A DNA stretch of 64,000 nucleotides from Lewinellaceae bacterium (GCA_020636435.1 JACJXX010000002.1:2976001-3040000); one strand, 5' to 3'; shown: positions 26,611 through 36,320, counted from the stretch's first letter. Notes: generated by a model not told the origin, from the letters alone. Program-made: numbers and translations.

Positions 26611-28845
26611 ATGGGGCAAAGAATGTATAAATTCGAAAAGGTTAGAAAATATGCTTGGCCTTCAGTTGTTCTCGCTATACTGATGGTATGGCAGTGCACG
26701 GCCTGTGCCCCCCCACCCTCTACAGAAGAATACACAGGCTGGCTGGTATATGCCGGTTCAAAAACGGGTATCCGGTATTCTTCGAATAAGGAGGTCAATA
26801 CGGAAAATGTACAACAGCTGAAAGTAGCCTGGGTATACCGCACCGGCGATAGCGACCCCGACAACCGGTCGCAAATTCAGTGTAACCCCATCGTGGTGAA
26901 TGGCGTGTTATACGGCACCTCTCCTCAGTCGAAGCTGTTTGCTTTAAATGCGGCCTCCGGCGAACTGCTGTGGGTGTTCGACCCTTTTACCGTGCCTGGG
27001 GTGATGAAAACGCCGGCGGCTACCTATCAGGTCAACCGGGGAGTGACCTACTGGCAGGATGAACGAGGAGTGGATAAACGGATACTGTATACGGCGGGCC
27101 CTCGCCTGTACAGCATTGATGCACAAAAAGGAACACTGGTCCAAAGCTTTGGCCAGGATGGCGCCATCGACCTGCGGGAAAGGCTGGATGTAGACCGCAG
27201 CCCTTCAGAAACATATGCGGTAGGTACCTCGCCAGGCATCATTTATCGGAATCTGATCATCATGGGCATGCGCGTATCGGAAGATGCGGGCGCGCTCCCC
27301 GGCCATATTCGCGCTTTTGATGTGCGCACCGGGGAACGCCGCTGGGTTTTTCACACCATCCCACACCCGGGAGAGTTGGGTTACGACAGTTGGGAGGACC
27401 CCGATGCCTGGAAAAAAATGGGCGGCGCCAACAACTGGGCGGGCATGGCCCTGGATGAACAGCGGGGCATTGTTTATGTCCCCACCGGTTCGGCATCTCC
27501 CGATTTTTGGGGAGGAGGGCGGAAAGGGCAGAACCTGTTCGCCAACAGCCTGATTGCTCTTGACGCGGCTACCGGTCAGTACATCTGGCACTACCAGGCC
27601 GTGCATCACGACCTGTGGGACCGCGACCTGCCTGCCAATCCCATACTTACTGCGGTTCGCCATAAGGGCCAGGCCATCGACGCTGTGGCTCAGATCACCA
27701 AACATGGCTATATATTCCTTTTTGACCGGGTAAGCGGAGAACCTTTATTTCCCATTGAGGAAAAGCCATTTCCTTCTTCTGACCTAGCAGGAGAAACCGC
27801 CTGGCCCACCCAGCCCATTCCCACGCTTCCCGAACCTTTTGCCCGCCAGCATTTCGGGCCGGAAGAGGTTACTGATCTTAACCCGGAAACCCACGCTTAT
27901 ATGTTGGAGCAATACCACCAAATCAAATACCGGGAGCCTTTCACCCCGCCGAGCAAGGCCGGCGTATGGATATTTCCCGGCTTTGACGGCGGCGGGGAGT
28001 GGGGTGGCGCTGCCGTAGATCCCGAAACCCAGGTGCTGTACGTCAATTCCAGCGAACTGCCCTGGTCTCTGACGATGATCGACCGGCCGGAGCAGCCCGC
28101 GAAGGCGGCTGTTCCGCTTAGCCCGGGCCAGGCTGTTTATCTTCAGCATTGCCTGGTTTGCCATGGGCCGGAGCGGAAAGGCTATGGAATTGCCTTCCCT
28201 TCGCTAGAGGAGCTGCATTTAAAGTACAAAGAGCCGGAAGTCAGGGCAATCCTGGAGAATGGAAGAAATATGATGCCGGCTTTTCCGCAGATTCCGGCGA
28301 ATGAGAAAGAGGCCCTGCTGGCTTTCCTGCTGGAACAGGAACAAGACCGGCCTGTGCTTAGCGAGACAGTTGAAGCTCCCCAGCCTCCCAGCCCTCCGGC
28401 GAGTACAGTAGATCAGCCGCCCTATGTCATGACCGGTTACCACCGTTTCCTGGATAAGGATGGATATCCAGGGATAAAACCTCCCTGGGGAACCTTGAAT
28501 GCTGTAAGCCTCAACAGCGGCAAGCTCCTGTGGAAGGTACCCCTTGGAGAATATCCGGAGTTAACGGCCAAAGGCTTTCCCATTACGGGCACGGAAAACT
28601 ATGGAGGGCCGGCCGTGACTGCCGGCGGACTGGTGTTTATCGCCGCAACCAAAGACGAAAAAATCCGGGCTTTCAATAAAACCAACGGCAAAGTCCTTTG
28701 GGAAGCGCCTTTGCCGGCCGCCGGCTATGCTACTCCGTCAGTTTACAGCGTGAATGGCCGGCAATTTGTGGTAATCGCTTGCGGCGGAGGCAAGATCGGC
28801 AGTAAATCCGGAGATCAGTATGTGGCTTTTGCTTTGCCGAATTAG
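26611..28845 (+). CDS. PQQ-dependent dehydrogenase with cytochrome c domain
   Basis: 744 residues. A signal with lipobox QCTAC (Cys32) places it at a membrane facing the periplasm. The quinoprotein propeller starts with WLVYAGSKTGIRYSS and includes WHYQAVHHDLWDRDLPANP, both typical of membrane glucose/quinate-type PQQ dehydrogenases. A cytochrome c domain (about 500-575) sits inside the propeller sequence, with heme site C514-LV-C517-H518 and axial methionine M554 or M555 in MMPAFPQIP. It would oxidise a sugar or alcohol and pass electrons to the respiratory chain. The substrate is unknown. PQQ biosynthesis genes are not in the window. The start could also be the ATG at 26623. Confidence 0.85.
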   Translation: MGQRMYKFEKVRKYAWPSVVLAILMVWQCTACAPPPSTEEYTGWLVYAGSKTGIRYSSNKEVNTENVQQLKVAWVYRTGDSDPDNRSQIQCNPIVVNGVLYGTSPQSKLFALNAASGELLWVFDPFTVPGVMKTPAATYQVNRGVTYWQDERGVDKRILYTAGPRLYSIDAQKGTLVQSFGQDGAIDLRERLDVDRSPSETYAVGTSPGIIYRNLIIMGMRVSEDAGALPGHIRAFDVRTGERRWVFHTIPHPGELGYDSWEDPDAWKKMGGANNWAGMALDEQRGIVYVPTGSASPDFWGGGRKGQNLFANSLIALDAATGQYIWHYQAVHHDLWDRDLPANPILTAVRHKGQAIDAVAQITKHGYIFLFDRVSGEPLFPIEEKPFPSSDLAGETAWPTQPIPTLPEPFARQHFGPEEVTDLNPETHAYMLEQYHQIKYREPFTPPSKAGVWIFPGFDGGGEWGGAAVDPETQVLYVNSSELPWSLTMIDRPEQPAKAAVPLSPGQAVYLQHCLVCHGPERKGYGIAFPSLEELHLKYKEPEVRAILENGRNMMPAFPQIPANEKEALLAFLLEQEQDRPVLSETVEAPQPPSPPASTVDQPPYVMTGYHRFLDKDGYPGIKPPWGTLNAVSLNSGKLLWKVPLGEYPELTAKGFPITGTENYGGPAVTAGGLVFIAATKDEKIRAFNKTNGKVLWEAPLPAAGYATPSVYSVNGRQFVVIACGGGKIGSKSGDQYVAFALPN

Positions 28846-28862
28846 TAGTTTAAAAAAAAAAA

Positions 28863-31337
28863 ATGAAAAGATACGCCTGGCACATCCTTTTAGCCCTGTT
28901 TGCTGGAGCCCTTACGGCAGATGCCCAGAACAAAGGGACAGACGAGCAAACCTTCCTGAAATTGTGGTACGCCCAACCGGCCGCAACCTGGGAAGAAGCC
29001 CTGCCCATCGGCAACGGCCGGCTCGGCGCTATGATCTACGGCACACCGGGAAAGGAGGAACTGCAATTGAATGAAGAGACCGTATGGGCCGGAGAGCCGG
29101 GCAACAACATCAACCCGGAAACGGCTGAAGCCATCCCACACATCCGGCAACTGCTGTTCGAAGGCAAATACCAGGAGGCCCAGCAACTGGCCGATGCGCG
29201 GGTTAAATCCCTGAACGACGGCATGCCCTACCAGCCGGCGGGCAGCCTGTTTATTGAGTTTCCGGGGCATTCCAATTATACGGATTATTACCGCGAGCTC
29301 AATATAGAAGATGCCCTGGCATCCGTTTCCTATAAAGTCGATGGCGTCAAATACGAACGGGAAGTATTCGCTTCCTTTCCGGATCAGGTGATCATTGTAC
29401 GGTTTGCAACGGATAAACCAGGCAGCCTCTCTTGCAACTTATGGATAGAAAACCCTCATTCCCATCAGGCTAAAGTGGAGAAAGATGAGTTGCTGGTTAA
29501 AGCTATTACTAGCGATCACGAAGGAAAAAAGGGGGCGGTACGCTATAATACACTTGTAAAAGCAGTTGTAAAAGGGGGCGGGATAACCTCTGATTCCAGC
29601 AGGTTAGCTATCAAGGAAGCTGATGCGCTTACCCTGTATATATCCATTGCCACCAATTTCAAAAATTATAAAAGCCTGAGTGGCGATCCGGAGCAAAAGG
29701 CGCGCGAGTATCTGGAAGGGGCGCTGGGAATAAATTATGAGAAAGCCCGGGCCGCTCACAAGGCAGCTTACCAAAAATATTTCGGCCGGGTGGCCCTCGA
29801 TCTCGGCCGTACCGATTCAGTGAACAACCCCACCGACATCCGCCTCGAACAATTTGTCCGCAGCAATGACCCGCAACTGGCGGCCCTGTATTTTCAGTAT
29901 GGCAGGTATTTGTTCATATCCGGATCGCAGCCAGGCGGCCAGCCCCTCACCCTGCAGGGAATCTGGAACCACAAACTGCTGCCGCCCTGGGATAGCAAAT
30001 ACACGCTCAACATCAATGCGGAAATGAACTACTGGCCGGCCGAAGTAGCCGGCCTGAGCGAACTGCAGGAGCCCTTCTTTACCATGATGAAAGAATTGTC
30101 CGAAACCGGCCAGGAAAGCGCTGCACAAACTTACGGGGCACGGGGATGGGCAACGCATCACAATACGGACATTTGGAGGATCACCGATCCCGTCGACGGT
30201 GCCCGTTCCTGGGGAATGTGGCCGATGGCCGGGGCCTGGCTCAGCCGGCAAATCTGGGAACACTACCTCTATTCGGGCGATGAAGATTTTCTCAAGGAAT
30301 ATTTTCCCGTATTAAAAGGCGCCAGCCTGTTTTTTGTGGATGCCTTGCAGGAAGAACCGGAAAATCAATGGCTGGTGGTGGCGCCTTCCGTATCCCCGGA
30401 AAATACGTATCATTACGGGGAAGGCCAAAAGGCTTCCATCACTGCCGGCGCTACCATGGATAACCAGCTGGTTTTCGAACTGTTTAACCACACGGCCCGG
30501 GCCTCGGAAATACTCCAACTGGATCTGGCGTTTGCTGATACGATAAAAGAAATGACAATGCGGCTCCCACCCATGCAAGTAGGCCAATTCGGGCAACTGC
30601 AGGAATGGATGCACGACTGGGATAACCCGGAAGACAAGCATCGCCACGTATCCCATCTGTACGGACTGTATCCCGGCGACCAAATCTCGCCCTATCGCAC
30701 CCCCGAATTGTTCGACGCCGCCCGAACCTCCCTACTATACCGGGGAGACGTATCCACCGGTTGGTCCATGGGCTGGAAAGTATGCCTGTGGGCCAGATTG
30801 CTCGACGGCAATCATGCTTTTTCCCTGATCGCCGACCAGCTTTCTCCCGCCGGCGCTGCTGGTGGCGGAGGCACGTATCCCAACCTATTGGATGCCCACC
30901 CACCCTTTCAGATCGATGGCAACTTCGGTTGCACGGCCGGCATCGCCGAGATGCTCCTGCAAAGCCACGATGGAGCCATACATCTGTTGCCGGCCCTCCC
31001 GGATGCCTGGCCGGCCGGCAAAGCCAGCGGCCTAAAGGCCCGGGGAGGCTTCGAAATAGAAGCAATGGAATGGGAAGATGGAAAGATCACAAAGGTGAAA
31101 ATCCGGTCCGATCTCGGTGGTGTTTGCCGCCTGCGCCTGCCCAATGCATTAATGCTGGAGGGAAAAAGGACTTTGCAGCCGGCTGGGGGAGAGAATCCTA
31201 ATCCTTACTTTCGAACAAAGAAAATCGCTGCGCCAATGATCTCCGAACAGGCCCAATTAAACAAGCTCCAGTTGGCGCCGACTTTATTGTTTGACCTGCC
31301 GACTGAGCCCGGCGGAACCTATATATTAACCCGATAA
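28863..31337 (+). CDS. GH95 alpha-L-fucosidase/galactosidase
   Basis: 824 residues with a signal peptide (ILLALFAGALTADA) and then the GH95 N-terminal beta domain starting LWYAQPAATWEEALPIGNGR. The catalytic set known from GH95 is present: N383 and N385 in LNINAEMNYW, E513 in SVSPENTYH, and D685 in FQIDGNFG. These enzymes remove terminal alpha-1,2-linked L-fucose, or L-galactose, by inversion. In a pectin locus the likely substrate is a fucosylated or galactosylated side chain of rhamnogalacturonan or xyloglucan. The gene starts 17 bases after the previous stop, behind an A12 run. Confidence 0.93.
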   Translation: MKRYAWHILLALFAGALTADAQNKGTDEQTFLKLWYAQPAATWEEALPIGNGRLGAMIYGTPGKEELQLNEETVWAGEPGNNINPETAEAIPHIRQLLFEGKYQEAQQLADARVKSLNDGMPYQPAGSLFIEFPGHSNYTDYYRELNIEDALASVSYKVDGVKYEREVFASFPDQVIIVRFATDKPGSLSCNLWIENPHSHQAKVEKDELLVKAITSDHEGKKGAVRYNTLVKAVVKGGGITSDSSRLAIKEADALTLYISIATNFKNYKSLSGDPEQKAREYLEGALGINYEKARAAHKAAYQKYFGRVALDLGRTDSVNNPTDIRLEQFVRSNDPQLAALYFQYGRYLFISGSQPGGQPLTLQGIWNHKLLPPWDSKYTLNINAEMNYWPAEVAGLSELQEPFFTMMKELSETGQESAAQTYGARGWATHHNTDIWRITDPVDGARSWGMWPMAGAWLSRQIWEHYLYSGDEDFLKEYFPVLKGASLFFVDALQEEPENQWLVVAPSVSPENTYHYGEGQKASITAGATMDNQLVFELFNHTARASEILQLDLAFADTIKEMTMRLPPMQVGQFGQLQEWMHDWDNPEDKHRHVSHLYGLYPGDQISPYRTPELFDAARTSLLYRGDVSTGWSMGWKVCLWARLLDGNHAFSLIADQLSPAGAAGGGGTYPNLLDAHPPFQIDGNFGCTAGIAEMLLQSHDGAIHLLPALPDAWPAGKASGLKARGGFEIEAMEWEDGKITKVKIRSDLGGVCRLRLPNALMLEGKRTLQPAGGENPNPYFRTKKIAAPMISEQAQLNKLQLAPTLLFDLPTEPGGTYILTR

Positions 31338-31372
31338 TTATGCAACTGTTAAATTCCAAAACAACATCAATA

Positions 31373-32140
31373 ATGGTATTAGATAAATTCAAACTCGACG
31401 GAAAAACGGCTCTGGTCACCGGATGCAAACGCGGCATCGGCTTTGCCATGGCTCAAGCGCTGGCCGAAGCAGGGGCGGATATTATAGGCGTATCCGCTTC
31501 GCTGGAGTTGGAAGGTTCCGCTATTGAACAGGCAGTGACTTCCCTGGGCAGGAAATTTAAAGCGTACCAGTGCGATTTTGGCGACAGAAAAGCGCTATAT
31601 GCTTTTATTTCAAAGCTAAAAACAGAAAATGCAACGCCCGATATCCTGGTGAACAACGCTGGAACCATTCTGCGCAAGCCGGCGGCAGAGCATCCGGATG
31701 ACTATTGGGACAAAGTCATCGAAGTCAACCAAAACGCTCAGTTTATCCTCAGCCGGGAAATCGGCAGGGAAATGATTGACAGGGGCAGCGGGAAGATCAT
31801 TTTCACCGCTTCTTTGCTCACTTTCCAAGGAGGGATCACGGTGCCGGGGTACGCCGCTTCCAAAGGCGCCATTGGCCAGCTCACCATGGCCTTGTCGAAT
31901 GAATGGGCCGGAAAAGGCGTGCAGGTCAATGCCATTGCTCCTGGGTATATTTCCACCGACAATACCGAAGCCTTGAGGAATGACCCCGGGAGAAGCCAAT
32001 CCATCCTGGGCCGGATTCCCGCCGGGCGGTGGGGAGAACCGGACGATTTCAAGGGCCCCGTTGTCTTCCTGGCTTCCTCCGCCTCCGACTATATGACGGG
32101 CTCTGTTATGCTGGTGGATGGCGGATGGATGGGGAGGTAA
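31373..32140 (+). CDS. kduD: 2-keto-3-deoxygluconate 5-dehydrogenase (SDR)
   Basis: 255 residues from the ATG at 31373, where the fold begins (MVLDKFKLDGKTALVTG); an earlier in-frame ATG at 31340 adds 11 residues. The NAD-binding glycine motif is TGCKRGIG, the structural NNAG follows, and the catalytic Tyr and Lys are in GYAASKGA. The C-terminal end MLVDGGWMGR is typical of KduD. It reduces 3-deoxy-D-glycero-2,5-hexodiulosonate to KDG in the unsaturated branch, after the KduI-like isomerase. A general gluconate 5-dehydrogenase is the main alternative. Confidence 0.85.
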   Translation: MVLDKFKLDGKTALVTGCKRGIGFAMAQALAEAGADIIGVSASLELEGSAIEQAVTSLGRKFKAYQCDFGDRKALYAFISKLKTENATPDILVNNAGTILRKPAAEHPDDYWDKVIEVNQNAQFILSREIGREMIDRGSGKIIFTASLLTFQGGITVPGYAASKGAIGQLTMALSNEWAGKGVQVNAIAPGYISTDNTEALRNDPGRSQSILGRIPAGRWGEPDDFKGPVVFLASSASDYMTGSVMLVDGGWMGR

Positions 32141-32174
32141 GGTGAGGGTCATATTGTTAAATGGGGCTGCCCTT

Positions 32175-32266
32175 CTAACGTTGGACAGCGTCGTACATCG
32201 TACACACAAAGGCTCCCGATATGTCCGTACATCGTACACAACCCCAGCCCATTTGTCCAACGTTAG
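32175..32266. repeat. Inverted repeat of the CTAACGTTGGACAG family
   Basis: CTAACGTTGGACAGCG at 32175-32190 is matched in reverse at 32254-32266 (TGTCCAACGTTAG). Between them lie two CGTACATCGTACAC units. Relatives of both motifs occur at 58432-58568, at 60348-60363 (beside the insertion sequence) and at 62790-62820. The rest of the 259-base gap to the next gene holds no gene. Confidence 0.75.
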
Positions 32267-32399
32267 ACGGATACCCTTAAATGGCTACACTGTTAAATGG
32301 TTTAATTGTTATCGGCCATCTCTGTGCACGCTACACTCAAGAATTAAATCGCAGGGAGCACAGAGAACCACCCAAATAGCTGCTCAAAAGAAATATAAG

Positions 32400-34256
32400 A
32401 TGATGCCGGAAAAATATTTTTTATTGATTCTACTTCTTCTGGGTTCCTATACAATCCGGGCGCAGGGTAAAGGCTTTCCTAAAGACACCAGCTACTCTAT
32501 CCGCAGCGCGTACGAAAAAATTAAAAAAGACTACCCCTTCGTCAAGCCCATCGAACCGAAGATGCCCGAAGGCGTGCAGGGCCAAACCGATGTCGTTTAC
32601 GCCAGCATCAATGGCCGCGAACTGCACCTGGATTTGTTCTACCCCACCATCAAGAGCGAAAACGGCTATCCCGGCGTGCTAATGATCCACGGCGGTGGCT
32701 GGAGTTCGGGAAGCAAAGCCCATCAGGTGCCAATGGCCCAGCGGCTGGCCCAAAGAGGATACGTGGCGGCGGCGGTGGAATACCGGCTGAGCCCGGAGGC
32801 CCCTTATCCAGCTGCGGTGCACGACCTGAAGGCCGCCCTGCGGTGGATGCGGGCCCACGCGGCGGATTACGGGCTGGACACCACAAAGATCGCCGCTCTG
32901 GGTTGCTCGGCCGGCGCCCAGCTGGCTTCTCTGCTGGGAACCACCAACGGGCTGGAAAAATTTGAGGGAGTACAAGGATACCGGCAGCACTCCAGTGCCA
33001 TTCAGGCCGTATTGAATATCGACGGCGTTGTCTCCTTCGTGCACCCGGAAGCGTCGGCGGAAGGAGACGCCGCCAGCCGCTGGCTGGGCGGCACGAGAAC
33101 GGAACGATACGATAGGTGGCAGGAGGCCTCTCCCCTGGAATATGCCGGCGAGGGAACGCCGCCCTTTCTGTTCGTCAACAGCTCCTTTCCCCGCTTTCAC
33201 GCCGGGCGGGATGACCTGATCAAACTGCTGGACGGTTTTGGCATTTACAACGAGGTACATACCCTACCCAAATCACCCCACTCCTTCTGGCTGGTCCATC
33301 CCTGGTTTGAACCCACCCTGAATTATGCAGCCCGGTTCCTCGATAAGGTGTTCAAGGGCAGAGCGGGTGATATTGTCGTGGCCAAAGACGGCACCGGCGA
33401 TTTTACAAGCGTACAGGAAGCCATTGATGCCGTGCCGCACCTACGGGGGAACCGGACCCTCATTTTCATCAAAAATGGAACTTACAAAGAAAAACTGATC
33501 CTGCCTTCCACCAAAACGAATGTTTCCTTTATCGGGGAAGATGTCGAAAAAACCATACTGACGTTCGATGATTACGCCAGTCGGCAAAATGTTTTCGGAG
33601 AGGAGATCGGCACTTCTGGCTCGGCCTCCTTTTTCATCTATGGCGAGGGTTTTGAAGCGCAAAACATTACTTTCGAAAATTCGGCGGGGCCGGTCGGGCA
33701 GGCCGTCGCGGTTCGGATAGACGGAGACCGGGTGAAATTCGGGAACTGCCGCTTCCTGGGCAACCAGGATACTTTATACCCCCATGGCAAGGACAGCCGC
33801 CAATACTACAAAAATTGTTATATTGAAGGTACGGTGGACTTCATTTTTGGGTGGTCTACCGCCGTCTTTGACAGTTGCCGCATTTTCTGCAAAGGAGACG
33901 GATACATCACGGCAGCCTCTACGGAAGAGCAGAAACCTTATGGTTTTGTCTTTCGAAACTGCCTGGTTGAAGGGAGCGCTCCCGAGCATTCCGTTTACCT
34001 GGGCCGCCCGTGGAGGCCCTTTGCCAAAACCGTTTTTCTCGAATGCGAGCTGGGCGCCCTTGTCCGGGCCGAGGGCTGGCACAACTGGCAGGATCCGGAG
34101 AAGGAAAAGACAGCCTACTACGCCGAATACAACAATTCCGGCCCAGGTTATCAGCCGGAAAAACGGGTGGGATGGGCGCATATACTGAGTGCGGCCGAAG
34201 TAGAGCGATACAGCCTGGAAGTTATTTTCGGGGGGTGGAATCCGGCCATTGACTAA
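32400..34256 (+). CDS. Fused alpha/beta-hydrolase and CE8 pectin methylesterase
   Basis: 618 residues from the ATG at 32400, the first start giving a signal peptide (YFLLILLLLGSYTIRAQ); the frame is open to 32118. Domain 1 (about 55-320) is an acetylesterase-like alpha/beta hydrolase: HGGGW at 97-101 and nucleophile S170 in GCSAGAQ, with the final His near HTLPKSPHSFW. Domain 2 (about 325-615) is a CE8 pectin methylesterase beta-helix starting DIVVAKDGTGDFTSVQ, with D457 in GNQDTLY, D480 in EGTVDFIFG and R536 in GRPWR. The fusion would remove acetyl and methyl esters from the same pectin chain in the periplasm. Acetyl specificity is inferred. Confidence 0.9.
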   Translation: MMPEKYFLLILLLLGSYTIRAQGKGFPKDTSYSIRSAYEKIKKDYPFVKPIEPKMPEGVQGQTDVVYASINGRELHLDLFYPTIKSENGYPGVLMIHGGGWSSGSKAHQVPMAQRLAQRGYVAAAVEYRLSPEAPYPAAVHDLKAALRWMRAHAADYGLDTTKIAALGCSAGAQLASLLGTTNGLEKFEGVQGYRQHSSAIQAVLNIDGVVSFVHPEASAEGDAASRWLGGTRTERYDRWQEASPLEYAGEGTPPFLFVNSSFPRFHAGRDDLIKLLDGFGIYNEVHTLPKSPHSFWLVHPWFEPTLNYAARFLDKVFKGRAGDIVVAKDGTGDFTSVQEAIDAVPHLRGNRTLIFIKNGTYKEKLILPSTKTNVSFIGEDVEKTILTFDDYASRQNVFGEEIGTSGSASFFIYGEGFEAQNITFENSAGPVGQAVAVRIDGDRVKFGNCRFLGNQDTLYPHGKDSRQYYKNCYIEGTVDFIFGWSTAVFDSCRIFCKGDGYITAASTEEQKPYGFVFRNCLVEGSAPEHSVYLGRPWRPFAKTVFLECELGALVRAEGWHNWQDPEKEKTAYYAEYNNSGPGYQPEKRVGWAHILSAAEVERYSLEVIFGGWNPAID

Positions 34257-34257
34257 C

Positions 34258-34383
34258 TGGGATTCGGGATTCGGGATTCGGGATTCGGGGTTCGGGATTC
34301 GGGATTCGGGATTCGGGGATTCGGGATTCGGGATTCGGGATTCGGGGATTCGGGGATTCGGGATTCGGGGTTCGGGGTTCGGG
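34258..34383. repeat. GGGATTC microsatellite
   Basis: About 17 tandem units of 7 bases (GGGATTC, with GGGGATTC and GGGGTTC variants) fill the space after the esterase fusion. The remaining bases up to the next start at 34507 hold no gene. Confidence 0.9.
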
Positions 34384-34506
34384 AGCTATCCTGAAGCAAC
34401 CGAATTCCAAACCGCCGAACGGCCAAAGTTGGGGCTATTGTCGAATTTGGGCTAAGTGATCTATGCGGTAAAAATCTATCTATAAATCACAATAAATAAA
34501 ACGATC

Positions 34507-35910
34507 ATGCAAGATCCAACCTCCCGCAGAAAATTTCTCGCCTCAATAGGCATGCTGGCCGCCGGCAGCCTGTTTCCCGCCTCCGCTTTCAGCTTCAACC
34601 TGGGCGGCAAAAAACTAAAAGTAGCCATGGTGGGCGTCGGCATTCGCGGCACCGGCTTTTGGGGCAAACGGCTAGTGGAAGAGTACTCCGAACTACTGGA
34701 ATTCGTGGGCCTGAGCGACATCAACCCCGGCCGGTTGGCGTTCGCCACTTCCTATATGGGCGTGAACTGCCCTACCTTTGTCAATTTTGACGAAATGCTG
34801 GCAAAAACCCAGCCGGACCTGCTGATCGTCACAACCAAAGATTCCACCCACCACCAGTTCATCATCAAAGGATTGGACTTCGGCTGCGATGTGCTCACGG
34901 AGAAACCCCTGACCACCGACGAAGACAAATGCCAGGCCATCCTCGACGCCGAGAGGCGGTCGGGCAAGAACCTGATCGTAGGTTTCAATTACCGCTGGAG
35001 CCCTTATACCACCAAGATCAAGGAGCTGTTGTCCAACAACACCATTGGCAAGATCACTTCCGTTGACTTCCACTGGTATCTGAACACCTACCACGGCGCC
35101 TCCTACTTTCGGCGCTGGCACGGGCTCCGGCAGTTTGGCGGCACGCTTTGGGTCCACAAGGCCACTCACCACTTCGACCTGCTCAACTGGTGGCTGGATT
35201 CCGACCCGAAGGAGGTCTTTGCCTTTGGCGCACTGGAGCACTACGGCAGCAACGGCCCGTTCCGGGGCAACAACTGCCGGGATTGCGCCCATACCAAGGA
35301 TTGCAAATTTTACTGGGATATTACCAAAGAGCAGCATCTGATGAACCTGTATGTGAAGAACGAACAGTATGACGGTTACATCCGGGACAACTGCCTGTTC
35401 CGCCACGAAATCAACATCTACGACAAAATGTCGGCTCAGATCAAGTACGCCAATGATGTAGTGGCCAATTATTCCCTGACTACCTACTCCCCCTTCGAAG
35501 GCTGGCGGATTGCCTTCAACGGCACAGACGGCCGCATCGAAGCCTGGCTGGACATACCCTGGATGGAAAAATCGGAAGTCAGCCAGGCGGAGTTGCACGC
35601 CAAAGAGATGGACCAGTCCGGCGGCGAGAAACAGCAGTACCGCCCCATCATCGTACACAACACCTGGAAGGAATATACCACCCTTCAGGTGCCCTTCGAG
35701 CGAAGCGGCCACGGCGGCGGGGATGAACGGCTGCAGGATAAAATCTTTAAGGATCCGCAAGCTCCAGACCCGCTCAAACATACTGCCGGCATCCGCGACG
35801 GGGCGATGTCTGTCCTCATCGGCATTGCCGCCCGCAAGAGCATCGAGGCCGGAGAACCTATCCGCATTGCGGAGCTGACGGATTTGGAGCCGAGGGCGAG
35901 GAGGTTGTGA
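34507..35910 (+). CDS. Gfo/Idh/MocA-family oxidoreductase with Tat-like signal
   Basis: 467 residues. The N-terminus SRRKFLAS (6-13) followed by a hydrophobic stretch is a Tat signal, so the folded, cofactor-loaded enzyme is probably exported. The Rossmann loop is VAMVGVGIRGTG and the family motif is EKP with K133. A cysteine-rich stretch CRDCAHTKDC near 258-267 is unusual and could bind a metal. Such secreted oxidoreductases act on sugars or sugar acids, often in polysaccharide loci. Its substrate is unknown. It is the last gene before the terminator that precedes susC. Confidence 0.85.
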   Translation: MQDPTSRRKFLASIGMLAAGSLFPASAFSFNLGGKKLKVAMVGVGIRGTGFWGKRLVEEYSELLEFVGLSDINPGRLAFATSYMGVNCPTFVNFDEMLAKTQPDLLIVTTKDSTHHQFIIKGLDFGCDVLTEKPLTTDEDKCQAILDAERRSGKNLIVGFNYRWSPYTTKIKELLSNNTIGKITSVDFHWYLNTYHGASYFRRWHGLRQFGGTLWVHKATHHFDLLNWWLDSDPKEVFAFGALEHYGSNGPFRGNNCRDCAHTKDCKFYWDITKEQHLMNLYVKNEQYDGYIRDNCLFRHEINIYDKMSAQIKYANDVVANYSLTTYSPFEGWRIAFNGTDGRIEAWLDIPWMEKSEVSQAELHAKEMDQSGGEKQQYRPIIVHNTWKEYTTLQVPFERSGHGGGDERLQDKIFKDPQAPDPLKHTAGIRDGAMSVLIGIAARKSIEAGEPIRIAELTDLEPRARRL

Positions 35911-36150
35911 TGGATGGTTACATGGTTACATGGTTACATGGCTGGATGGTTGGATGGTTGCCTGCCTGCACGGGCCCGTAGTGGCCAGGCCGCTTGGCGC
36001 CTCGCTTGGCAGGGATGGTTATATGGCTGAATGGTTATATGGTTGCTTGCCTGCACGGGCCGCCTGGCGCCTCGCCTGGCGGGCAGGGATGGTTGTGATG
36101 GTTACATGGGTTACTTGTTGGTTAACCCAGAGGGCCTTTCACCCATGAAA
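35911..36150. repeat. Simple ATGGTTACATGG-type repeats
   Basis: Tandem and interspersed copies of ATGGTTACATGG, ATGGTTATATGG and a GC-rich unit containing CTGCACGGGCC (twice) fill this stretch. Similar ATGGTTATATGG units recur at 62700-62760. No gene is seen between 35911 and the terminator. Confidence 0.75.
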
Positions 36151-36186
36151 CAATAGAACCATGGGGCCCATGGCTCCTATGTGCGT

Positions 36187-36248
36187 AAAAAACTTCCCCG
36201 CCCGCTTCCCGGCCCTGCATCTGCCGAGCGGGCGGGGAAGTTTTTTTT
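36187..36248. terminator. Rho-independent terminator before susC
   Basis: A 16-bp stem (36191-36206 with 36227-36242) with a 20-base loop, followed by T8. It separates the sugar-acid genes from the SusCD operon. Confidence 0.92.
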
Positions 36249-36320
36249 AAAGGTAATTCCTGCTAGGCTTTTGTGAATTTTTGAATAATGCTAATTCCCT
36301 CATTATCAATATAGGATCGG

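Noticed and set aside
32118..32399. N-terminal extension of the esterase fusion
   Set aside because: It translates the intergenic inverted repeat; the signal peptide begins at the ATG at 32400.
34258..34383. Possible CRISPR array
   Set aside because: The units are contiguous 7-mers without spacers, and no cas genes are present. The 78-bp array at 43313 likewise has no unique spacers.
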